From positions 1 through 27,789 of the IMG/VR virus record IMGVR_UViG_3300031951_000974: a stretch of DNA of 27,789 nucleotides. The stretch is one strand, 5' to 3'. Shown one piece after another: positions 15,351 through 23,343 of the stretch. Source of the DNA: a virus. The translations under genes and the position numbers were made by a program. The notes under the pieces are model-generated. The model was given only the letters and a program-made list of their open reading frames with translations, was not told where the DNA came from and did no database searches. The number at the start of each line of letters is the position of its first letter. Positions within the stretch are counted from its first letter, which is position 1.

Positions 15351-16634
15351 ATGGCAAACTCAAAATTGTTAAAAGAGGCTATCGCCGACGCTAAAGCTGT
15401 TAAAGAAACTGCTCTAGCAAATGCAAAAATTGCTCTTGAGGAAGCCTTCACTCCACGTTTACAATCTATTCTTTCCAAGAAATTGAGAGAAGAGATGGAA
15501 GACGAAGAGGAAAAGGAAACCGAAATGGCAAACGAGGAGCTCAGTTCATCTGAAATAGGAACTGGCACCGCAAAAGCACCTAAAGAACCTAGCAAGCTAG
15601 AAGCTGGTACGGATCTTTCGGTGGGTATCAAAAAAACATCTGCAGCACCTGGTGCTGAAGGTGAGTACAAAAAAGTAAAGGACATCAATGAAATGGACGG
15701 AGCCGAAGAGGATGAAGTTGACATGGAAACTGATGAAAACCTTTCTGTTGCACAACTTCGTGAAAAACTTCTTAAGCGTTTAGCTGAATTAGATTCCGCA
15801 GAATCTGAGGAGGAAAAAACTGAAGCAGAAGAGCCATCAGCGGAGACGGAAGAAGAGCCCATGGCAGACGCATATATGGGAGAAGACGAACCCGATGATG
15901 ACGAAGACGAAGAAGAGTACGAAGTTACTGGTGAGGAAGAAGAAGACACCGAAGAAGACGAAGATGGTTTAGACCTTGAATCTATTATTCGTGAGTTAGA
16001 AGCTTCCGTAGACGCAGAAGAAGCTCCCGAAGCAGAAGCTGGTGAAGAGGAAATGCAAGAAGATGCACTTTCATCCGGTGAACCCGCAGGAACAGACAAA
16101 GGAGAAGATCCTAAAGTTGTAATGGCGGAAGAAGAGGAAGACAAAAAGGAAGAAACTGATGAAGTTATTGACCTTGAAGAAATCCTTAAGGAAATGGAAG
16201 CTGACCTCAAAGAAGGTGAAGAAGAAGAGAAGAAAGAAAAAGAAGACATGGAAGAAGTTAAGAATCAATTAAAAGAAGCTTACGAAACCATTAATTCTCT
16301 TCGTGGCACTATCAATGAAGTTAATCTTCTAAATGCGAAATTATTGTTCGCAAACAAATTGTTTAGAGCACATAACCTAACCAACGAACAGAAGGTTAAA
16401 GTTATTGAAACTCTTGACAGAACCAAATCAGTTCGTGAAGTTAAACTTGTTTACTCAACTTTAGCTGAAAACTTAAAGTTTGGTTCATCTCAAAAAGTTG
16501 CTAAAAAATCTATCACAGAAGGAATCGCTAGCAAAGTTGTTAAATCAACTAAGCCGGCAGCAGCTAAGCAAGTAATTGCAGAAGGTGCTGATTTTTCTGC
16601 TAGATTTAAAAAGTTAGCAGGTATTATTAGATAA
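15351..16634 (+). CDS. gp22: Prohead core scaffold protein (T4 gp22-like)
   Basis: This 427-residue protein is extremely acidic in its middle (Glu/Asp runs at about residues 115-305), with helical coiled-coil ends. It stands directly before the capsid gene, as gene 22 does in T4. The C-terminal part (ETINSLRGTINEVNLLNAKL, NKLFRAHNLTNEQKVKVIET, VREVKLVYSTLAENL) is the conserved scaffold portion in environmental T4-type phages. T4 gp22 is 269 residues; the extra length is the acidic repeats. It would form the internal core on which gp23 assembles and then be degraded; many (L/I)xE sites (LKEA, IREL, LEEI, INEV, ITEG) fit digestion by gp21. The start AATTAACAAAATGG has no Shine-Dalgarno sequence. 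Codon use is more C-ending than in earlier genes. Confidence 0.88.
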   Translation: MANSKLLKEAIADAKAVKETALANAKIALEEAFTPRLQSILSKKLREEMEDEEEKETEMANEELSSSEIGTGTAKAPKEPSKLEAGTDLSVGIKKTSAAPGAEGEYKKVKDINEMDGAEEDEVDMETDENLSVAQLREKLLKRLAELDSAESEEEKTEAEEPSAETEEEPMADAYMGEDEPDDDEDEEEYEVTGEEEEDTEEDEDGLDLESIIRELEASVDAEEAPEAEAGEEEMQEDALSSGEPAGTDKGEDPKVVMAEEEEDKKEETDEVIDLEEILKEMEADLKEGEEEEKKEKEDMEEVKNQLKEAYETINSLRGTINEVNLLNAKLLFANKLFRAHNLTNEQKVKVIETLDRTKSVREVKLVYSTLAENLKFGSSQKVAKKSITEGIASKVVKSTKPAAAKQVIAEGADFSARFKKLAGIIR

Positions 16635-16654
16635 TAAACAAAACAAAAAACAAA

Positions 16655-18280
16655 ATGGACGTTAGAAAATTAATGAATGGCGCTAATCCCCAGAGCGTAA
16701 TGCTTGAGCAGACCCGTGGTCTTAAGAGCAAGTGGGAAAAGACTGGCCTTTTAGAAGGCATTAAGTCTGAAACTCAGAAGCACGGAATGTCCGTGATTCT
16801 TGAAAACCAAGCAAAACAATTGCTTGATGAAGCAACTCGTACAGGTACCTCCGCAGGTTCTGAAGAATGGGCTGGTGTAGCTCTTCCTCTTGTTCGCCGT
16901 ATTTTCGGTAGCATCGCAGCGAAAGAGTTCGTTAGTGTACAGCCTATGAACTTACCTTCAGGTCTTATCTTCTACATGGACTTCAAATATGGTTCAACCG
17001 CAGGTAAAGACGTTAATCGTCCTGCTTCTGGTTCTTCACTTTATGGTGGAACTGGTTCAGTTGGTTTGGACAACTTAGATTCAAGCACTTATAAGCTTGG
17101 TTCTACTCAAAACACAGATGGTGGTCTTTATGGTGCAGGTCGTTTTGGATATACCATTAACGATGCCGCTACTAGCTTAAGTGCAACTTTAGCATCTGCT
17201 TCATTAGCAGACATCGCTTTTGACCTTAGCAACACTACCATTTCCGCATCTTATGCAGCTGGTAAGATGAAGAAATTGACTGTAGCTATTCCTTCTGATG
17301 CAGATTTCAATGCAGTTCGTGTATTTGACTTTGCACAATCAGGTTCAGGCTACACTCAGTATCCTCAATTCACTGTAAAGAATGGTTCAAACGTAGTATT
17401 TATCGCAGAAGTAGCAGCTGCAGGTACTTACGCTGGCGCAACAGCTGTTGATGGTCAGTTGAAGTATGTAAAACAGCCAGTTGATTACAACCGTGGTGAT
17501 TTCGAAGATAAAGGTTCCGACCTTCCTATCACAGAAATTGAACTTGAACTTAAGAGTGAGCCTATCGTGGCTAAGACTCGTAAGTTAAAGGCTATCTGGA
17601 CTCCTGAATTAGCACAAGACTTGAATGCATACCATTCAATTGATGCTGAAGCAGAATTGACCCAGATGCTTTCTGAATACATCTCTCTTGAAATCGACCT
17701 AGAAATCCTTGAGATGCTTCAGCAGAACGCATTGACTACTGAGTATTGGTCAGCAAAAGTTGGATACGAGTGGGATGGTGCTTCGTTTATAATTGATTCA
17801 AACGCAGCAGCAGCTTCTGCATATCAGAAGAACACTTGGTTCCAAACTCTTGGTATCAAATTGCAGAAAGTTTCTAACAAGATTCATCAGTTAACTATGA
17901 GAGGTGGTGCAAACTTTATCGTTGTATCTCCTAACGTAGCAACTATCCTTGAGTCTATGAACGGATTCTCTGCAAATCCTGGTAAGGATGCATTGCAATT
18001 CGCAGCAGGTGTAACTAACATCGGTCAGATTTCTAACCGTTACGATGTGTATAAGAACCCTTACATGACTGAGAATGTAATTCTTCTTGGTTTCAAAGGT
18101 TCTAACTTCTTTGAAACAGGAGCAGTTTACGCACCGTATGTACCGCTCATCATGACTCCTCTAGTGTACGATCCTACGAACTTTACTCCTCGTAGAGGCG
18201 TAATGACTCGCTACGCTAAGAAGATTGTTCGTCCTGAGTTCTACGGTAAGATTGTTGTTGGTGGTCTTGAAAGCCTCTAA
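16655..18280 (+). CDS. gp23: Major capsid protein (T4 gp23-like)
   Basis: This 541-residue HK97-fold capsid protein is close in length to T4 gp23 (521). Recognisable parts are the N-terminal region MDVRKLMNGANPQSVMLEQT, EWAGVALPLVRRIFGSIAAK, PMNLPSGLIFYMDFKYG, KLKAIWTPELAQDLNAYHSI and the C-terminal FTPRRGVMTRYAKKIVRPEF. A gp21-type site LLDE lies at residues 56-59, so maturation probably removes the first 59 residues, comparable to cleavage after E65 in T4. The gene follows the scaffold by 20 A-rich bases and is closed by a strong terminator. It has the most C/G-ending codons of the window, consistent with very high expression. I see no separate gp24-like vertex protein. Confidence 0.97.
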   Translation: MDVRKLMNGANPQSVMLEQTRGLKSKWEKTGLLEGIKSETQKHGMSVILENQAKQLLDEATRTGTSAGSEEWAGVALPLVRRIFGSIAAKEFVSVQPMNLPSGLIFYMDFKYGSTAGKDVNRPASGSSLYGGTGSVGLDNLDSSTYKLGSTQNTDGGLYGAGRFGYTINDAATSLSATLASASLADIAFDLSNTTISASYAAGKMKKLTVAIPSDADFNAVRVFDFAQSGSGYTQYPQFTVKNGSNVVFIAEVAAAGTYAGATAVDGQLKYVKQPVDYNRGDFEDKGSDLPITEIELELKSEPIVAKTRKLKAIWTPELAQDLNAYHSIDAEAELTQMLSEYISLEIDLEILEMLQQNALTTEYWSAKVGYEWDGASFIIDSNAAAASAYQKNTWFQTLGIKLQKVSNKIHQLTMRGGANFIVVSPNVATILESMNGFSANPGKDALQFAAGVTNIGQISNRYDVYKNPYMTENVILLGFKGSNFFETGAVYAPYVPLIMTPLVYDPTNFTPRRGVMTRYAKKIVRPEFYGKIVVGGLESL

Positions 18281-18307
18281 TAGCAGACTGAACTGATAGT
18301 TCAAAAT

Positions 18308-18339
18308 AAAGAGGGGGGAGAAATCCTCCCTCTTTTTTT
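18308..18339 (+). terminator. Strong rho-independent terminator after the capsid gene
   Basis: Arms GAGGGGGGA (18311-18319) and TCCTCCCTC (18324-18332) pair over nine bases with one G-T wobble around a GAAA tetraloop, followed by seven T. Flanking A/T bases can extend the stem. This is the clearest terminator in the window and ends the scaffold-capsid unit. Confidence 0.92.
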
Positions 18340-18349
18340 ATTGTATAGT

Positions 18350-18359
18350 TATACTTATA
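18350..18359 (+). promoter_or_regulatory. Putative late promoter motif TATACTTATA
   Basis: TATACTTATA lies ten bases after the T-run of the capsid terminator and 13 bases before the ATG at 18373. A terminator followed at once by this motif is the best positional support that it is a promoter. Confidence 0.6.
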
Positions 18360-18372
18360 TAAAAAGATTAGT

Positions 18373-18918
18373 ATGATTTTTAGAGGACCCAGAGCTAGTG
18401 TTCCGACAGAAGTAACTATTGAAGCAAAGGCAATGGATTTGTATCAATATGAGCATGATTTTAACGCATTAGTTCTTACTAGACAAACAAACGGACAGCA
18501 AGGATATGTTTCGGAAGGTATTTTAGCAACTACAGGATCAAACACGTTTATAGGAAACCAAATCATATCGGGAAATCTTGAAGTTACAGGCACTATACAA
18601 GCAAAAAATGGTTTTATATACCAAACCAAAGAAATAAACACAGCAACCTATTCCGCAAGTTTTGATTATCAATACTACGGAGTAACTTATACGACAGGAA
18701 CTTGTAGTATAGCACTCCCACTTTGTACATCTCCTGCAGACGATGGTCGATTCCTAAGTATTGCGGATGAAACGGGTAGTATTAGTTATGGAAATCGTGG
18801 TATATTTGTACACGGAGCAGATAGTCAAACAATAAATGGTCACAATGATATTCTAATGAAGATAGACAGAATGTCTTTGACCTTCTTATACAGAAACAAT
18901 TCATGGAAAACAATATAA
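18373..18918 (+). CDS. Beta-rich virion protein, fibre-like
   Basis: This is a 181-residue protein with a short helical N-terminus (EVTIEAKAMDLYQYEHDFNA), then a strand-rich shaft with the pattern NQIISGNLEVTGTIQAKNGF, a type common in trimeric phage fibres. A compact C-terminal domain follows (FLSIADETGSISYGNRGIFV, ending LYRNNSWKTI). There is no enzymatic motif. It comes directly after the capsid terminator, three bases before the next gene, so it may be a head fibre, whisker or decoration protein; a tail fibre component is also possible. The sequence shows the fibre-like fold only, and the location on the particle is inferred. Confidence 0.6.
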   Translation: MIFRGPRASVPTEVTIEAKAMDLYQYEHDFNALVLTRQTNGQQGYVSEGILATTGSNTFIGNQIISGNLEVTGTIQAKNGFIYQTKEINTATYSASFDYQYYGVTYTTGTCSIALPLCTSPADDGRFLSIADETGSISYGNRGIFVHGADSQTINGHNDILMKIDRMSLTFLYRNNSWKTI

Positions 18919-18921
18919 TTT

Positions 18922-20148
18922 ATGTCATATACCTATACTGATAAAGTCAAATTCGCTTACACACCAAACTTTGATGCATTCAATCGTCTACGAGTCTCAG
19001 AACCATTTACACTATTTGATTCAAGTCATAGATACCATGATAATGGACTATGGTTTACATCTGGGTCGGGTACTACCACATTTAACGCAAACGAAGGTCT
19101 GATTGATTTGGAGGTAAATGGTACAATTGGGAGTGAGGTAATTAGGGAAACAAGTAGAGTATTCGCATATCAACCCGGAAAAAGTCTTCTTGTTCTAAAC
19201 ACGGTTACATTTGAACCTGCAAAAACAGGATTAAGGCAAAGAGTCGGATATTTCGGTGCACAAAACGGATGTTATCTACAATTAAGTGGTTCGTTTGTAC
19301 ATTTGGTTGAGAGGAGTTCTGTTAGTGGTACAACGACAGAGACGGAGGTATCACAATCCGTATGGAATGTTGACAAAATGGATGGAAACGGCCCATCGGG
19401 TGTCACCTTAGATTTTTCAAAATCTCAAATTTTTTGGCAAGATTTTGAATGGTTAGGAGTAGGTTCGGTTAGATGTGGATTCGTAGTAAACGGAGAATTA
19501 TACACCTCTCATGTATTTCACCATGCAAATTTAATAACAAAAACATACATAACTACTGCCTGTTTACCTATACGATACGAAATAACTAATGTTGCCGCAA
19601 CGGGAACAACAAGTAGAATGAAGCAAATATGTTCATCTGTTATATCGGAAGGTGGATATGAACTAAGAGGAACACAAGATTCAACAAAAACGAGTATAGC
19701 ATCCCCATATACTATAGTATCGCCAAATACTTATTATCCTGTAGTATCTATTCGGTTAAAGAATGGATACTTAGATAGTATTGCTGTTCCAACTGCACTA
19801 TCAATCATGGCAAAGGAATCTGGTAACTACGGATATTGGATAGTGAATGGTGGAACTACATCCGGTGGAACATGGGTTTCAAGTAGTGTTAGTGCCAGCG
19901 TAGAGTATAATCTAACAGGAACATCATTTCAAACGGGTTCAATTGTTCAGGCAGGATTTTTTTCACAGACACAACAAGCGGGCTCTGCTATAAATTTATC
20001 AGGTAATAATATTTTTGCTTATCAACTAACAAGAAATGGATTAACACAGGTTGGTCAAGAATTTACAATTTGTGTAGCGGTAGATGGTGTAACGGGCGGA
20101 GGTAACTCTATATGGCGTTCTTTATCTTGGGAAGAAACAACTCATTAA
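18922..20148 (+). CDS. Conserved phage structural protein (FNRLRVSxPxTLFDS family)
   Basis: This 408-residue protein starts with FDAFNRLRVSEPFTLFDSSH, followed by VIRETSRVFAYQPGKSLLVL and GLRQRVGYFGAQNGCYLQLS. I recall this set of motifs from structural proteins of many marine and soil phages, including podoviruses, without a settled role. The whole protein looks beta-rich and has no signal peptide or membrane segment. The C-terminal about 90 residues (SGNYGYWIVNGGTTSGGTWV, VDGVTGGGNSIWRSLSW) resemble a lectin-like or fibre-head domain. It is three bases after the previous gene and probably co-transcribed with it. A surface virion protein with possible receptor or glycan binding is my inference. 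Confidence 0.65.
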   Translation: MSYTYTDKVKFAYTPNFDAFNRLRVSEPFTLFDSSHRYHDNGLWFTSGSGTTTFNANEGLIDLEVNGTIGSEVIRETSRVFAYQPGKSLLVLNTVTFEPAKTGLRQRVGYFGAQNGCYLQLSGSFVHLVERSSVSGTTTETEVSQSVWNVDKMDGNGPSGVTLDFSKSQIFWQDFEWLGVGSVRCGFVVNGELYTSHVFHHANLITKTYITTACLPIRYEITNVAATGTTSRMKQICSSVISEGGYELRGTQDSTKTSIASPYTIVSPNTYYPVVSIRLKNGYLDSIAVPTALSIMAKESGNYGYWIVNGGTTSGGTWVSSSVSASVEYNLTGTSFQTGSIVQAGFFSQTQQAGSAINLSGNNIFAYQLTRNGLTQVGQEFTICVAVDGVTGGGNSIWRSLSWEETTH

Positions 20149-20171
20149 ATATATGTTGATATAAGAAAACT

Positions 20172-20210
20172 CGTTACTCTTTTATTTTTTTATATTTATA
20201 CAGAGTAACG
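20172..20210 (+). repeat. Inverted repeat CGTTACTCT...AGAGTAACG flanking a promoter motif
   Basis: Perfect nine-base arms at 20172-20180 and 20202-20210 are separated by 21 bases of T-rich sequence that contains TATATTTATA. It could be a weak hairpin ending the upstream unit or a two-armed protein-binding site around the promoter of gp13. Confidence 0.65.
20191..20200 (+). promoter_or_regulatory. Putative late promoter motif TATATTTATA
   Basis: TATATTTATA lies 23 bases before the gp13 ATG at 20224 and between the arms of a perfect inverted repeat. It would start the neck and tail-completion operon. Confidence 0.5.
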
Positions 20211-20223
20211 TAAACAATTTCTT

Positions 20224-21417
20224 ATGTCTCTAAACTTAAAATGGCCGGGAAGTGGATCTGCAATATCTGGAAGTACTCCGTTTGGTATATATGATTCCGA
20301 TAGTGATTTTATAAACGATGGCCCAAAAACAGCTGTTTGGTGTGCAAAACGATTGGGATATCCAATTGTTGATGTAGAATTAATTGACCAAAATTTTTAC
20401 GCTTGTTTTGAAGAAGCAGTTAGTGAGTATTCTGCACAAGTTAACCAATTTAACATAAGGAATAACTTAATGTTACTGAGGGGAAAACCTAAAACAGATG
20501 TAACAAATTATTCGCAAAAATTAGTAGATGGAACATCCGTTGCAATGATATTCCGTATGTCTCAAGACTATGGAACATTAGCAGGAGTTGGTGGAGGTGT
20601 AGATATTAAAAAAGCATATATAAATGTCACCTCGTCAGTTCAAAATTACGATTTAACTACATCTGGTATAGATGTTAGTACTGGCCAATCATTAAGTTCA
20701 CTAATAACTGGCTCATCGGTGTTTGATGTTACACGAGTATTCTTTGAACAAATACCGGCAATCACTCGTTTCTTTGACCCATACTCGGTTGGTGCACAAG
20801 GAACACTAAATCTTATAAGTGAATTGGGATTTGGTAATTTTTCACCGGCGGCACAATTTCTTATGATGCCGGTGTATGAAGATGTTTTACGTATGCAACA
20901 TATTGAGTTTAACGATATGATTCGTAAGTCAGCCTTCACATTTAATATTGTAAATAATAAACTACAAGTATTTCCTGTTCCCACGGTTAATACTGTAAGA
21001 AAAATATATTTTGAATACTTTAAGAGAGATGACCTAAATTCAAAAACATCTACAGTAGATTCTGCCGGAAATTCTATATCAGATTATTCCGATATAGGAT
21101 ATGATTTCATTCAATATTCAGACATAAATGATGTTGGTAAACAGTGGATTAGAAAATATACTCTAGCATTAGCAAAAGAATTGTTAGGTGCAGTTCGTGA
21201 AAAATATAGTAATATTCCTATACCTGATGCTGAAATATCTCTGGATGGTGCCGCATTAAGGTCAGAAGCTCAAGTTGAAAAAGATGCATTGATAACCCAA
21301 CTAAGGGAAAATCTTGAAGAATTGAGTAGAAAAAATCAATTTGAAATACAAAAGAATGTAGCAGACCAACATCAAGATATGCTGAAAAAAATTCCACTTA
21401 AACTTTATGTAGGATAA
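20224..21417 (+). CDS. gp13: Neck protein (T4 gp13-like)
   Basis: This 397-residue head-completion protein sits under the portal and prepares the head for tail joining. The N-terminal part AKRLGYPIVDVELIDQNFYA matches [20 protein letters not shown] of T4 gp13 from memory. The C-terminal part QWIRKYTLALAKELLGAVRE, ISLDGAALRSEAQVEKDAL and the final LYVG match WVKDYATALAKELNGQI, TIDGQRLIEEARLEKEAL and ILVG of T4 gp13. It is about 90 residues longer than T4 gp13 (309), mostly from an insert near residues 95-165 and a longer C-terminal helix. gp14- and gp15-like genes follow in T4 order. Confidence 0.85.
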   Translation: MSLNLKWPGSGSAISGSTPFGIYDSDSDFINDGPKTAVWCAKRLGYPIVDVELIDQNFYACFEEAVSEYSAQVNQFNIRNNLMLLRGKPKTDVTNYSQKLVDGTSVAMIFRMSQDYGTLAGVGGGVDIKKAYINVTSSVQNYDLTTSGIDVSTGQSLSSLITGSSVFDVTRVFFEQIPAITRFFDPYSVGAQGTLNLISELGFGNFSPAAQFLMMPVYEDVLRMQHIEFNDMIRKSAFTFNIVNNKLQVFPVPTVNTVRKIYFEYFKRDDLNSKTSTVDSAGNSISDYSDIGYDFIQYSDINDVGKQWIRKYTLALAKELLGAVREKYSNIPIPDAEISLDGAALRSEAQVEKDALITQLRENLEELSRKNQFEIQKNVADQHQDMLKKIPLKLYVG

Positions 21418-21418
21418 T

Positions 21419-21874
21419 ATGCCAAAATTTGTATCCGCAAGAGATGTAGCTTTTTTCAAACATATCGCCCGAGAACTTGTGGACGATGTGGTTCAGAATG
21501 TTATCGTATTATATAAAGTTAATTTGAATGCAACACGGGTAAATCTTTATGGAGAATCAGTAGAAAAAACTTGGCATAAAGGAGTTGAATTATATGCTTT
21601 AATTGATAAGGACCCTGGCGTAATAAACTATGAAGGATTTGGACCCGAGTCTAACCAAGCTATTACATTTAAATTGGATAGATTTGCGTGTGAAGAAAAA
21701 AATTCATATCCACAAGTAGGTGATGTTATATATTTTGATACGCATTATTATGAAATAAATTACACTTACGAAATTCAATACGCTGGTGGTTTACCTGAAA
21801 ACAATTTTAGTATAGTTGTAAATACATTCTTGACAAATAAGACTACACTTGGTATAGAAGAACGAATAAATTAA
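21419..21874 (+). CDS. gp14: Neck protein (T4 gp14-like)
   Basis: This is a 151-residue protein starting one base after gp13. Its pattern VINYEGFGPESNQAITFKLD, then YPQVGDVIYFDTHYYEINYT, follows T4 gp14 (FEGYEGQ, SNFG, EGDLIYF, LFEINWVEP from memory). The fold expected is the small beta-barrel head-closure type that stacks below gp13 as a hexamer. It is about 100 residues shorter than T4 gp14 (256), lacking most of the N-terminal and C-terminal extensions. Gene order 13-14-15 supports the assignment more than sequence alone. Confidence 0.72.
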   Translation: MPKFVSARDVAFFKHIARELVDDVVQNVIVLYKVNLNATRVNLYGESVEKTWHKGVELYALIDKDPGVINYEGFGPESNQAITFKLDRFACEEKNSYPQVGDVIYFDTHYYEINYTYEIQYAGGLPENNFSIVVNTFLTNKTTLGIEERIN

Positions 21875-21880
21875 TTATAA

Positions 21881-23011
21881 ATGGCAGCAATAGATCCTTT
21901 AAGAAAATCTGGTAGAAACTTTCAAACTAAGTCTGAAAAGGGTGATGTAAAGCAAAGTATTACATTATACGACATTGACTATGCTATAATGTCGTATTTG
22001 GAAGAAGTGGTATTACCTAAATTAGAACAAAATAATCAATCTATAACTATACCGGTTATCTACGGAAATTCTGAAAGATGGGTAGGCGCTAGACGCCAAG
22101 GAGTATACAGAGATTCTGCTGGTAAAATTCAGTTACCTTTAATGATGATACGTAGAACTAGTGTTGCTAAAAATGAAAATATGGCAATGCTTAATCGTCA
22201 TGTTTCGTATAGAAGTATTACCAAATATTCAAAGCAAAATAAATACGACAGATTCTCAATATTGGGTTCAACTATAAAACCTAAATATAATGTATATAAT
22301 ATTACTATGCCGGATTATGTAGAGATAAATTATGAGTGTATGGCTTGGACAAACTTTACAGAACACTTAAATACGGTAGTAGAATCTTTGACTTTCGCAT
22401 CGGATGAATATTGGGGTGATAAACATAAATTTAAGTTCAATACTGTAATTTCTGATTATAATATAATAAATGAAGTTGGAGATGGAACAGAAAGAATTAA
22501 CAGAGTTGAATTTAACTTGAATGTTAAAGCATATCTTCTTCCTGAAAAATTTGATGGTCAAGACACAATTAAAAAAGGTGGAAATATTACTAGGGTAGGT
22601 ACAGTCATAACAACCGAAACTGATGTTACTGCAAACGGAAGGTTGGAATCTGTATTTATAAAACCATCATCTTATTACGACAACAAAGATTTAATAGATT
22701 TTCTATCATTAAATAATTCAGAGTCTGCGAATCCTGTAAGTAATAATACAATAACTTTTACCGGCGTTAGATTGGTAAAAACTCCAATAGCTCTTGCCGG
22801 AACAATAACGGGAAGTTTAACCATAAGTAGTATTACTTATGATGTAAAAGTATACATAAATGGAGTAAGAATGATACAATCTAATAATTTTACCGCAACA
22901 TATTCCGCAGAAACTAGTACACTTACTATAAATTTTGATGCAGGAAATATAGGATACAGCATTACTTCATCAGATGAAGTAACAATAACCGGTAAATTTA
23001 TTGAATTGTAA
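21881..23011 (+). CDS. gp15: Tail completion / sheath terminator (T4 gp15-like) with extra C-terminal domain
   Basis: This is a 376-residue protein. Residues about 25-230 follow T4 gp15: ITIPVIYGNSERW, LPLMMIRRTSV, the helix YECMAWTNFTEHLNTVVESL and NRVEFNLNVKAYLLPEKF, compared with VPITYASKEHF, YELSIFTRYEDDMFQIVEQI and RIEWSLTFEVNGWMYPP. gp15 forms the hexameric ring that caps the tail and sheath and binds the neck. Residues about 230-376 are an addition: a beta-rich region with VKVYINGVRMIQSNNFTATY and an end DEVTITGKFIEL. This end pattern recurs in the next two genes. The gene overlaps the next by one base. Confidence 0.75.
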   Translation: MAAIDPLRKSGRNFQTKSEKGDVKQSITLYDIDYAIMSYLEEVVLPKLEQNNQSITIPVIYGNSERWVGARRQGVYRDSAGKIQLPLMMIRRTSVAKNENMAMLNRHVSYRSITKYSKQNKYDRFSILGSTIKPKYNVYNITMPDYVEINYECMAWTNFTEHLNTVVESLTFASDEYWGDKHKFKFNTVISDYNIINEVGDGTERINRVEFNLNVKAYLLPEKFDGQDTIKKGGNITRVGTVITTETDVTANGRLESVFIKPSSYYDNKDLIDFLSLNNSESANPVSNNTITFTGVRLVKTPIALAGTITGSLTISSITYDVKVYINGVRMIQSNNFTATYSAETSTLTINFDAGNIGYSITSSDEVTITGKFIEL

Positions 23012-23343
23012 TGAAAAGATCTGTATTGGACATAACAAAAAAATTATATCGTTCTAATAATAGAATACGATTGAATGCTCACGATTTAGGAGACATAAAT
23101 TATTACATATTCAAAAAAATTGGATACACATTTCCAAATGTTTTTTATGAAATGATTAATAATATAGACCCTAAAGATTCGGTTAGATTAACTATTAATA
23201 ATGTCTATATATCAAACGATGATTTTATATTAGAATCTGACACAAATTCAATTACTGTAAAATTGATAAAAAATAGAATATCTTATCTTATAGATCAAGA
23301 AGATGTATTAATACTACAAGGTTCAATACAATATGCCGAATAG
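23011..23343 (+). CDS. Small protein sharing the gp15 C-terminal pattern
   Basis: This is a 110-residue protein that overlaps gp15 by one base. The N-terminal half is basic and helical (MKRSVLDITKKLYRSNNRI). The C-terminal half, NNVYISNDDFILESDTNSIT then IDQEDVLILQGSIQYAE, has the same order of elements as the gp15 C-terminus: VYI, a DF or NF turn, a strand, then DEV-I-x-G near the end. This pattern resembles the short YING-type beta domains that I recall from phage fibres. Function unknown; a neck or fibre-attachment component is possible. Confidence 0.5.
   Translation: MKRSVLDITKKLYRSNNRIRLNAHDLGDINYYIFKKIGYTFPNVFYEMINNIDPKDSVRLTINNVYISNDDFILESDTNSITVKLIKNRISYLIDQEDVLILQGSIQYAE

Noticed and set aside
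15296-16249. Long minus-strand open frame rich in Ser
   Set aside because: It is the mirror of the Glu/Asp codon runs in the scaffold gene; composition is meaningless and no start context is present.
18373-18918. Vertex protein gp24 after the capsid gene
   Set aside because: No capsid-fold similarity; the sequence is short and fibre-like.
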